From contig NZ_LMLW01000001.1 of NCBI RefSeq assembly GCF_001422045.1, positions 380,972-444,971 on the forward strand: a stretch of 64,000 nucleotides of DNA, in the 5' to 3' direction. The notes below the pieces were generated by a model, which was given only the letters and a program-made list of their open reading frames with translations, made no database searches and had not been told where the DNA came from. Shown in pieces: positions 45,068 through 53,700 of the stretch (position 1 is its first letter; each line of letters begins with the position of its first letter). A program made the translations under genes and the position numbers. The DNA is from Sphingomonas sp. Leaf242 (lineage in GTDB: Bacteria; Pseudomonadota; Alphaproteobacteria; Sphingomonadales; Sphingomonadaceae).

Positions 45068-46522
45068 CTACCCCCCGGCCAGCTTCGACGCTACCAAGCG
45101 GAACTTCTCCAGCGCCGTCTCGAGGCTGTCGACGATCTCCGCTGCGATCTCCGCGGGCGGGGGCAGCGTGTCCGGGTCGGTCGCGCTGGCGTCCTTCAGC
45201 CAGAACAGGTCGAGGTTCAGCTTGTCGCGCTTGGCCAGTTCGTCATAGCCGTAGCGGTGGAAGCGTTCCGTCTCCACGCGCTTGGCCCGTCCGTATTTCG
45301 AGCCGTAGCTGGTGACGAAATCGTTGAGGTCGGCGCGCTTCAACGGGCGTTCGCGCAGCGTAAAGCGCTGGTTGGTGCGCAGATCATACACCCACAGATC
45401 CTTGGTCGCGATCCCGGTGCCGGGCGTCGCGCGATCGAAGAACAGCACGTTGGCCTTCACCCCCGCGCTGTAGAAGATGCCGGTCGGCAGGCGCAGCAGC
45501 GTGTGGAAGTCGAACTCCTCTAGCAGCCGCTTGCGCAACGCCTCGCCTGCGCCGCCTTCGAACAACACGTTGTCGGGCATGACAACCGCCGCGCTGCCGT
45601 TGACCTTCAGGATCGACATGATGTGCTGGAGGAAATTAAGCTGCTTGTTGCCGGTGGTGACGGTGAAGTCGTCGCGGACGTAATCCTGTCGCTCGCTCTC
45701 GATTCCGCCATCCTCGCGGACGATGCGGAACGACTGGCGCTTGCCGAAGGGCGGGTTGGTCAGGATGACGTCGAACGCCTTGTCGCCGCGATCGAGCAGC
45801 GCGTCCTTCTGCTGCACCGGCGACGTCGCGCCACCAATGCCGTGCAGATACAGGTTCATCGCGCAGAGCCGCACCACTTCGGCGACGATGTCGGTGCCCG
45901 ACAGCTTGTCCTCGCGCAGCGCCTTGGCGACGCGCTTGTCCTGCGCCTTGGCCTTCGCCTTCATGTGATCATAGGCGGCGAGCAGGAAGCCGCCGGTGCC
46001 GACCGCGGGATCGTGCACGGTGTCGTCGGGTTCGGGATCGACGAGCTGAGTGATCACCTCGATCAGCGGGCGCGGCGTGAAATACTGGCCCGCACCGGAC
46101 TTCACCTCGCCCGCGTTGCGTTCGAGCAGCCCCTCGTAGATCGTGCCCTTCACGTCGACGTTCATGCCCATCCACGTCTCGGCCCCGATCAGCGTGACCA
46201 GCCGCTGGAGCTTGGCGGGGTCACCGATCTTGTTCTCGGCCTTGAGGAACAGAGTACCGACGATGTCGGTGCGCTTCGACAGTTTTTCGAGGATGCCCCG
46301 ATAGGTCACCTCGAGGCTCTCGCCCGCCTTGCCGGCGAGCGTGTCCCAATTGGCGTCGGCGGGCAGCGCGGACGCCTCGCCCAGCGCCTCGGCGCGCTCC
46401 TTGTCCATCTTGAGGAACAGCAGAAAGCTGATCTGGCCGAGATAGTCGCCGTACGACACGCCGTCGTCCCGCAGGACGTGCGCATAGTTCCAGACCTTCG
46501 CGACAAGTGCCTGTTCGTTCAT
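45068..46522 (-). CDS. hsdM: Type I restriction-modification DNA methyltransferase subunit M
   Basis: A 484-residue N6-adenine methyltransferase subunit. The N-terminal HsdM helical domain is seen in 'LVAKVWNYAHVLRDDGVSYGDYLGQISFLLFLKMDKE'. The SAM-binding motif is DPAVGTGGFLL and the catalytic motif NPPFG (in 'FDVILTNPPFGKRQSF'). 'AGQYFTPRPLIEVITQLVDPEPDDTVHDP' is the standard approach to motif I. With HsdS it methylates the host site. The ATG overlaps the hsdS stop (ATGA). It is the last gene in the order hsdR-hsdS-hsdM. GC content is like the chromosome, unlike mcrBC. Confidence 0.95.
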   Translation of the reverse strand: MNEQALVAKVWNYAHVLRDDGVSYGDYLGQISFLLFLKMDKERAEALGEASALPADANWDTLAGKAGESLEVTYRGILEKLSKRTDIVGTLFLKAENKIGDPAKLQRLVTLIGAETWMGMNVDVKGTIYEGLLERNAGEVKSGAGQYFTPRPLIEVITQLVDPEPDDTVHDPAVGTGGFLLAAYDHMKAKAKAQDKRVAKALREDKLSGTDIVAEVVRLCAMNLYLHGIGGATSPVQQKDALLDRGDKAFDVILTNPPFGKRQSFRIVREDGGIESERQDYVRDDFTVTTGNKQLNFLQHIMSILKVNGSAAVVMPDNVLFEGGAGEALRKRLLEEFDFHTLLRLPTGIFYSAGVKANVLFFDRATPGTGIATKDLWVYDLRTNQRFTLRERPLKRADLNDFVTSYGSKYGRAKRVETERFHRYGYDELAKRDKLNLDLFWLKDASATDPDTLPPPAEIAAEIVDSLETALEKFRLVASKLAGG

Positions 46523-47934
46523 GCGAGGTCTCCACGGAAGGCGGCGGCGAGGATGGATTGGCGGAGGGTGGCGGCGTAGGTCTGTTGATCGCGAATATCT
46601 GTTACGCAATCCGTCGTAGCCAGGAGCGCGTGTTCCAAGCGCCGCAGTATTTCTTCCTGTTCGGCCGCCGGCGGCAGCAAGATAGGTATCTGACGTATCG
46701 TCCCCATAGAAAGTGATGGTTGCGCTACAGCTTTCATCGCCGCAGTGGCCAGCGCCTTGCCGACCGGCGACCGCAGGAAGAGCTCCACGTAACGGGGTGA
46801 AACAATGTCAGTTTCAACCCGCATCATACCGATGTTTGGACCGAGGAAGAACTCTTCACCATCCGGCACGATTGCGACGTTCCCGGTTCCAGCGCCTACA
46901 AACACCATAAGTAATTCACCGCCATGCAGGCGAGATCGTGTTAGTTCGGTGACAGAGGACGATTTTATGCGAGAATATTGGGTCTTCTTGAACCCTTGCA
47001 GGCCAGCATTCTCCGCCTTGATGACCCGAAGGTCACCGTCATCATCATATTGAACGAACTTCGTATATTCGAAGCCCGCAAGCTTGGTGACGAAGGAAAA
47101 CGTTCCGAGCTGCATCCAAGTCCAGCCGTCTGGAGCGGCCCACATAAGGCGTTGCTGCGAAGGTGTGACGTCTTCCGGCGCCTTATCACGCCGCTTTCCA
47201 AGACGCGTTGCCGCTACGCTCGCACGGTCTGCGAGGATACGGACCGAAAGGTTGGCGCCCGACTCGGCGGGTAGGTTGGCAGCACGCCAATCGGCCGTCA
47301 GTTCCCCGGTGACGGCAGCCTTGAGCAGCGCCTTGCGCCACGTTGCTAAATCGTCGCGCGCTCGCGTCAGCGCCGCTTCACCATCGTCGACCTCGGCGAA
47401 CAGTTCGTCGATGCGGGCAACAATGCGCGTTTGCTCGTCAACCTTGGGCAAAGCGATCGGCTCGTCGAGAAGAATGGTCTGGCTAATATTCTGTTGTGTT
47501 CCACCTTGGCCCAACGACAGCAGATGGTATCGGCGAAACAGCAAGAAGTAGAAGAGATACCTGAGATTTACATGTATAGTATCCGGGATGCAGAACGCTA
47601 TCGCCTGATTTGTGGTTACTGGCTCGGTGGTTAGACCTAGCTTACCGATAGATCCATACATCGCGATCAAGAGTGCGTCGGCGGGCACCCATTTGGCTGA
47701 GGATGCCTTAAGACCCGCCTGCGTTATCGTATCGGCGGAACCCCTTAAGATACCATTGGTTAGATCACCGATTTTATACCAGGGGATACCACCCCCATAG
47801 TATTCGGGCGACTTAGCTTTAGGCGTGCCGCCGCTGCCCCAGCGACCTATCGACCCAAGCCGCTCCCACCGCCAACCGTCCGGCAACGTCCAAGGCCCAT
47901 CGACGGGCCCCGTAGCCGCCACCCGTTTAGCCAT
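46519..47934 (-). CDS. hsdS: Type I restriction-modification specificity subunit S
   Basis: A 471-residue specificity subunit with two target-recognition domains. TRD1 spans about residues 12-160 ('PDGWRWERLGSIGRWGSGGTP'), a first conserved helix around 165-215 ('EQTRIVARIDELFAEVDDGEAALTRARDDLATWRKALLKAAVTGEL'), TRD2 about 265-410 ('PDGWTWMQLGTFS'), and a second conserved helix at the end ('AEQEEILRRLEHALLATTD'). The helix lengths set the spacing of the bipartite site; the site itself cannot be read. ATG 47934 is preferred over GTG 47949. The TRDs are AT-richer than hsdM and hsdR, as expected for swapped specificity segments. Confidence 0.92.
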   Translation of the reverse strand: MAKRVAATGPVDGPWTLPDGWRWERLGSIGRWGSGGTPKAKSPEYYGGGIPWYKIGDLTNGILRGSADTITQAGLKASSAKWVPADALLIAMYGSIGKLGLTTEPVTTNQAIAFCIPDTIHVNLRYLFYFLLFRRYHLLSLGQGGTQQNISQTILLDEPIALPKVDEQTRIVARIDELFAEVDDGEAALTRARDDLATWRKALLKAAVTGELTADWRAANLPAESGANLSVRILADRASVAATRLGKRRDKAPEDVTPSQQRLMWAAPDGWTWMQLGTFSFVTKLAGFEYTKFVQYDDDGDLRVIKAENAGLQGFKKTQYSRIKSSSVTELTRSRLHGGELLMVFVGAGTGNVAIVPDGEEFFLGPNIGMMRVETDIVSPRYVELFLRSPVGKALATAAMKAVAQPSLSMGTIRQIPILLPPAAEQEEILRRLEHALLATTDCVTDIRDQQTYAATLRQSILAAAFRGDLA

Positions 47935-47949
47935 CTTCCGCGCCCCCAC

Positions 47950-50682
47950 TTACGCCACCAGCGCGTCCTGAAGGTCGTCGAGTAGAACATCGAGTCGCGG
48001 ACCGAAAGCCCTGCGTGCGCCGAGGATGCTGCCGCGCGCGCCGAACTGGTCCTGGATGTCGGCGGTGGTCAGCTCGATGTTGGCGGCGAGATAGTCACGG
48101 ATCGCCTCCAGCCAGCCGAGCTGTTCCTGCGAATAGACGCGCCCGGCGCGCTGTTCGCGGCCCAGCCACAGGTTGAACCGCCCCGCCATGTCCGACGACA
48201 GCGGCGCCAGCGTCTCGCTCGCCCCCATGGCGAAGCGCACCAGCGCGACGATGTCGGTCAGCGTCTTCGCCGGGTTGGCGCGCACCTTGTCAGCGCTCAA
48301 CCGGCGATAGGCGCTCCACAGCGCTAGCGGCTCGAGCAACCATGGCGGTCGCATCATCGCGTCGCGCAGATCCACCAGGCTGTCATAGGTCAGCCGCTTC
48401 GTCGCGGCGGGCAGGCCGTATAGGATGCGCAGCGCGGTCAGTCGATCGCGATGCTCGTCGAGAAAGCGGCCGAAGTCGGTCGTCATCGTCGTCGCCTGCC
48501 CCGCGTCCCATGCGGACGAGATGACGACGTCGCGGCTGATGTCGTCGATGACCACCTCCGACGCCTTTTTCAACTCGATCAGCACGCGGCGCAGCGCCGG
48601 ATCGTTATAGGCGGCCAGCGCCGCCTCGCGCCGTTCGGTGGCGACGGCTTCGATCTCGGCGTCGGTGACGGTAGCGCCGTGCCGCTGGCGCGCGGCATCC
48701 TCGATCGCGCCGGCATCGATCGCGTCGACCAGCTCGCCCGCCAGCGCCGTCAGGGGCTTGCCGGCGATCGCCTCGATCCGTGCCTTGCCGGCGTCGTCGA
48801 GCTTGCGGTTGAGCCGGGCGAGGCGACCGGCGAGCGTCGCGACGGCGGGCTCGTCGCTGCGGCCGCTGGCGATCTGTTCGAGGAGCTTGTCGAACGCGAC
48901 AGCGGGCTCGCGCTCCAACGGGATCGCCTGCGTTTTCAGGCTGTCGGTGACGCCGACCGCGTCGATCAGCACGAACCGGTCCTTGACGCGCGCGTCGGGC
49001 GTGATTGTCGCGAGCGTCGGTGCATCGATCGTCCGCACGCCGCGCCCGCGCATCTGCTCGAAATACACCGCAGAGCGCACGTCGCGCAGGAAGATCAGCG
49101 CCTCGATCGCCTTTACGTCGGTGCCGGTGGCGATCATGTCGACGGTGACGGCGATGCGCGGATTGTAGGCGTTGCGGAACGCCGCGATCACCTCTTCCGC
49201 ATATTTCGCGCCGACCTTGTAGGTGATCTTCTTGGCGAAATCATTGCCTTGGTCGAACACTTCGCGGACGATGCGGACGATCTCCTCGGCGTGATTGTCG
49301 TCCTTGGCGAAGATCAGCGTCTTGGGGACTTCAGTGCGGCTTGGGAAGAGTTCGGTAAACAGCGTGTCGCGGTAGGTCTCCAGCACGGTGCGGATCTGGT
49401 TCTGCGCGATCACGCTGCGATCGAGATCCTGCGGCGTATAGGTCAGGTCGTCGTCGAGCAGGCGGTAAGTCTGCGCACGGGTATGACGATCGCGGACGGG
49501 GAGCGTGTAGCCCTTTTCAACGCGCCCGCCATGTTCGCCGATCTGCGTGCGAATGCGGTAGATGTCGAACGGCACGTTGACGTCGTCAGCGATGGACCGT
49601 TCGTACGGATAGTCGGCGACCAGATTCTCGTCGAAGAACGCGGCGGTCTGCACGGTCGGCGTGGCGGTCAGCCCGATGATCTGCGCGTCGAAATAGTCGA
49701 GCAACTGGCGCCAGCTGCCATAGATCGAGCGGTGGCATTCATCGACCACGACTATGTCGAACGTCTCGGGCGGAAGCGTGGCGCTGTAGGTCACGGTCTT
49801 GGGCGGCGGGGTCCAGCTGCGTTCGAAATCGCTGGCTTCCTCGTCCTCCTCGGACAGGTCGGTGCCGGTCAGCTGCGCAAAGACGCGCTGGATGGTCGAG
49901 ATAACGACCTTCGCGGGGGTGTCGAGTCCCGCCGCGCCAAGACGCTGGACGTTGTAGAGTTCGGTGAACAGCCGCCCAGTGCCCGGCGGGCGATACGTCT
50001 GGAACTCCTTGAGCGCCTGCCGCCCGAGGTTGTTGCGATCGACCAGGAACAGGATGCGCCGGGCATCGGCGTGCGCGAGCAGGCGATAGGCGAGCGTGGC
50101 GGCGGTGAAGGTCTTGCCCGCACCCGTCGCCATCCGCACGAATGCGCGCGGCCGGTCGCTGCCGAGCGACGCCTCCAGCCCTTCGATCGCCTCGGCTTGG
50201 CAGTCGCGCAGGTTCGTGGTGATCAGCGGCGGCATGTCGACGAGGCGCGCACGCAGCGACGATCCCGACTTCAGCCACTCGTGCAGCGTTTCCGGCCGGT
50301 GGAAGGCAAAGACCCGACGCGAGCGGTGAAGGGGGTCGACGCGATCCGAGAACAGGATCTCGGTCCCAGTCGCCTGATAATCGAAGCGAAACGGTGTGCT
50401 CCAGGCCGCCAGTATCTGCTGCGGCTGCGGCTGATAGCCCCGGGCTTGCTCGGTCACGCCCGACAACGTCGTGCCCGCCGGCTTGGCCTCGATCACGCCG
50501 CACGCCTTGCCCGCGACGATCAGGAGATAGTCGCAGGGCCCGGTCGCCAGGCGGAACTCGCGCACCGCGACTCCCGGCGCGGCGAGACGGTTCATTTCGG
50601 CGCGGTCCTGCACCACCCATCCCGCCGCCGCGAGTTGCCCGTCGATGACCGCGCGGGCCCGTGCTTCTGGCGTGCTGTTCAC
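47950..50682 (-). CDS. hsdR: Type I restriction-modification endonuclease/translocase subunit R
   Basis: A 910-residue restriction subunit. The N-terminal nuclease core has Asp51 and Glu65-x-Lys67 (in GVIEAKPAG). The SF2 motor follows with Walker A TGAGKT (Gly187-Lys190), DECH in 'FDIVVVDECHRS', GLTATP, and 'VTVDMIATGTDVKAIEALIFLRDVRSAVYFEQMRGRGVR'. The C-terminal third is the helical region that docks on the M/S core. It translocates DNA and cuts away from unmethylated sites. The start is GTG 50682, with AGGAC about 7 nt upstream. It ends directly before the hsdS gene (TAA then GTG) and begins 67 bp after the giant helicase gene. Confidence 0.94.
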   Translation of the reverse strand: MNSTPEARARAVIDGQLAAAGWVVQDRAEMNRLAAPGVAVREFRLATGPCDYLLIVAGKACGVIEAKPAGTTLSGVTEQARGYQPQPQQILAAWSTPFRFDYQATGTEILFSDRVDPLHRSRRVFAFHRPETLHEWLKSGSSLRARLVDMPPLITTNLRDCQAEAIEGLEASLGSDRPRAFVRMATGAGKTFTAATLAYRLLAHADARRILFLVDRNNLGRQALKEFQTYRPPGTGRLFTELYNVQRLGAAGLDTPAKVVISTIQRVFAQLTGTDLSEEDEEASDFERSWTPPPKTVTYSATLPPETFDIVVVDECHRSIYGSWRQLLDYFDAQIIGLTATPTVQTAAFFDENLVADYPYERSIADDVNVPFDIYRIRTQIGEHGGRVEKGYTLPVRDRHTRAQTYRLLDDDLTYTPQDLDRSVIAQNQIRTVLETYRDTLFTELFPSRTEVPKTLIFAKDDNHAEEIVRIVREVFDQGNDFAKKITYKVGAKYAEEVIAAFRNAYNPRIAVTVDMIATGTDVKAIEALIFLRDVRSAVYFEQMRGRGVRTIDAPTLATITPDARVKDRFVLIDAVGVTDSLKTQAIPLEREPAVAFDKLLEQIASGRSDEPAVATLAGRLARLNRKLDDAGKARIEAIAGKPLTALAGELVDAIDAGAIEDAARQRHGATVTDAEIEAVATERREAALAAYNDPALRRVLIELKKASEVVIDDISRDVVISSAWDAGQATTMTTDFGRFLDEHRDRLTALRILYGLPAATKRLTYDSLVDLRDAMMRPPWLLEPLALWSAYRRLSADKVRANPAKTLTDIVALVRFAMGASETLAPLSSDMAGRFNLWLGREQRAGRVYSQEQLGWLEAIRDYLAANIELTTADIQDQFGARGSILGARRAFGPRLDVLLDDLQDALVA

Positions 50683-50749
50683 GTTCCGGTCCTGGCCGGG
50701 CAGACTGGGTTCTGCAACGCGTTGCGACGCAGACTGAAGGGTCGCTTAC

Positions 50750-53700
50750 TCACAGGCTGGACGCCGCAGGCCCGAGCACGAGCATACCGCTTTGTCGTGT
50801 CAGTCGCTCGCCCTTGATCGCCGCCGCGATCACGTCCGCCAACAGATCGCGCAGCTGGCTGCTGGTCGACTTGAAGCCGACCGCGCGGGCGGCGGACTGC
50901 ATCACCTGATCGTCAGTCGCGCCATAGTTGATCCGCACGACATCGAGGATCGCGATGTCGAGTTCGGTCGGCGGCAGCGTATCGAACTTGCGTAGCGAGG
51001 TGGAGCGGACCGTGCTGCGATCCCGGACCTTCGGCGTCCGGCCCGGCACGTCGAGAAAGTCCTGGTCCTCCGTGATGCGGCCTTCGCGGACCGACACCGC
51101 GATCGCCGCCTCGACGGCATCCTGGATTCGGCCGCCGGCGCGTTTCAATCCCCAGGCGTCGCGGATGCGGTTGACGACTTCGCAGACATGGACGGGGCCC
51201 TCGATCCGCACGACCTCTTCCGCGAGCATCGACAACGCGCCACGCGGCGTCTCGTGAAGCTCGCCGAACAGATGCGACGGTCGGGTGAGTTCGGCCTCCT
51301 CGTACAGGGTGTTCGCGGGCTCCACGTCGGGCGCGGCTAGGCCGACCTCGGTGAAGCCTTCGCGTTCGAGGGTAGTGATCTCGACGTTCACGGCGCGCGT
51401 CGCCTTTACGCCGGCGGCCTGAGAATCATGCTCGGCCTTGGCCGCCTCGATCCGTGCAATGACGAGATCGATCTGTTCCTTAGGCCGCTGGAACCAGTCG
51501 GTGCTCCAGATGCGGTGGATCGTCCAGCCGTGGCTCTCCAGCACCGATTGACGGAGCCGGTCGCGATCGCGCGCTGAACGTGCGTCGTGATACGATGCGC
51601 CGTCACACTCGATACCAATGAGATAGCGGCCGGGCCGATCCGCGTCGGATACCGCGAGATCGATGAAGAAGCCCGCGAGGCCGACCTGCCGATGAACCTG
51701 ATAGCCCCTGGCTTGCAGCGCCTTGGCGACCTGCTCCTCGAACACGCTGTCGTGATCGCGACCGGTGCTCTCCGCCATTGTCATCTTGCCGGTGCGCGCG
51801 AAGTGCAGGAACAGCTTGAAGGCGAGCACGCCCTTGCGGGTGCCCGCGAAATCGGGATCGATGTCCTCGTCCGACATCGAGGCGAACACCTCGCAGCGTT
51901 GTTTGGCGCGGCTGATCAACACGTTCAGCCGCCGCTCGCCGCCGTCCATCCCGAGTGGCCCGAACCGCATCGGTACGCGACCACCGGGTACCGTCGGCCC
52001 GTAGCCGACCGAGATGAAGATCACGTCGCGTTCGTCGCCCTGCACGTTTTCGAGGTTCTTGACGAAGAACGGCTCGGAATGATGCATCTGGAAGAACGTC
52101 TCGACCTCCTCGGGGAGGCCGCGGCGCAGGATTTCGAGCTGGTCCATGATCGCGCGGCGCTGGGCCGCGGAGAAGGCGGCGACGCCGAGCGAGAGTTCGG
52201 GATGATCGCGGGCGTGCGCGACGATCGCCTGCGCCACGACCTTCGCCTCGACCATGTTGGTGCGCGTGGCGCCGGCGTCGAACACGCCTTGCGGGATGCG
52301 GTGAAAGCGCAGGCCCATGCCCGCTTCCGCAGTGTAGGGACTGGGGACGATGAACAGCTTGTTCTCGTAGAACTGGCGGTTGCTGACCGCGATCAGCGAC
52401 TGGTGCTTGCTGCGGTAATGCCAGCGCAGCATCCGCATCGGCAGGCCGCGCGCGGTGAACAGGCCGAGGATGCTCTCGATGTCGGTGACTCGGGTGCCCG
52501 CATCGTCGTCATCGTCTGCGCCGCCGCCGGTCATTTTCGAGAAGAAGGCGGTGGGCGGAAGCTGCTTCGGGTCGCCGACGACGACGACCTGCTTGGCCCG
52601 AGCGACCGCACCGAGCGCGTCGACCGGCTGGATCTGGCTCGCTTCGTCCATCACCAGCAGATCGAAGTCGAACAGGCCGGGTGCGAGGAACTGCGCCACC
52701 GACAAGGGGCTCATCATGAAGACGGGTTTGAGCGCCTGAACTGCCGGTGCGGCCTTCTCCATGAGCTTGCGGATCGGCATGTGACCGCGCTTGCGGGCGA
52801 TCTCCGCGCGCAGCACGCCGAGTGGACCGACCGCGCCGCCGTCCCGTGCGGGAACCGTCTGGTGATGCGCCTTCACGACTTCGAAGCTCGCGGTCGCGAT
52901 CCGCTGACGATCCATGTCGGCGAACTCGCGTGCCAAGCGACCGTGCAGCGTGCCGTCGAACGTGCCGAGGTCGGGATCGGCTTTGATCTGGTCGGCGTAG
53001 ACCGCTTCGTAATAGGCCATCTCGAAGGCGGGCACGGCGCCGTCGGTATCCAGGCGACCGTCGGCGAGCCGCTTGACGACATCGTCGCAGCCGAGCTTCG
53101 ACGTCCGCTCCGCGCGGTCACGATACGCCGTCCACTGCGTCAGGCGCTCGCCCGACTGGTACCAGCGTTCCAGATGCACGCGCAGATCGGCGAGCGGCGT
53201 AGCGGCGAACGTCTCGCGGCCGAGTGCGATGCCGAGATCGAGGCGAAGCTGTTCGCCGATCGCGGTGAGATCTTTGAGCAGGGCTTTGGCATCCGCTTCT
53301 ACAAGTGCCGCGTCCGCAGCGGGTTTCGCGCGGTCGTCTATCCTGCTGCTAAGAAGGCGTATGTCGCCGTTGGCCTGGATCCAGTCGGCGGTGGTACGCA
53401 AAGCGCTCCAGTCGGAGCTTGTCCCACGCCATGTCGTTCCAAACGCCGCGGTGCCGACCTCTGCCAGTTCGGCGATCGCGGCATCCTTGCGCTGAAGTTC
53501 GGCAAGGTCGTCGAGCAGCCGGCGGCGTTCGTCGAGACAGGCTGGCGCGGAAACCAGTACTGCCGAACTGGCGGTGTCGGCGGCATGCAGCCGTGTCACG
53601 ACGGTCATCAAGGCTTCGAGATCGGCACGGTCCGCTGCCAGCGCATCGCCGAACGCCAGCGATTGCGTAGCACCCAAGCCGGACCACAGGGCTGACAGTG

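Noticed and set aside
48451..50817. 788-codon plus-strand frame opposite hsdR
   Set aside because: Composition-driven antisense frame; hsdR motor and nuclease motifs lie on the other strand.
51587..53695. 702-codon plus-strand frame opposite the giant helicase
   Set aside because: Antisense shadow lacking any recognisable motif.
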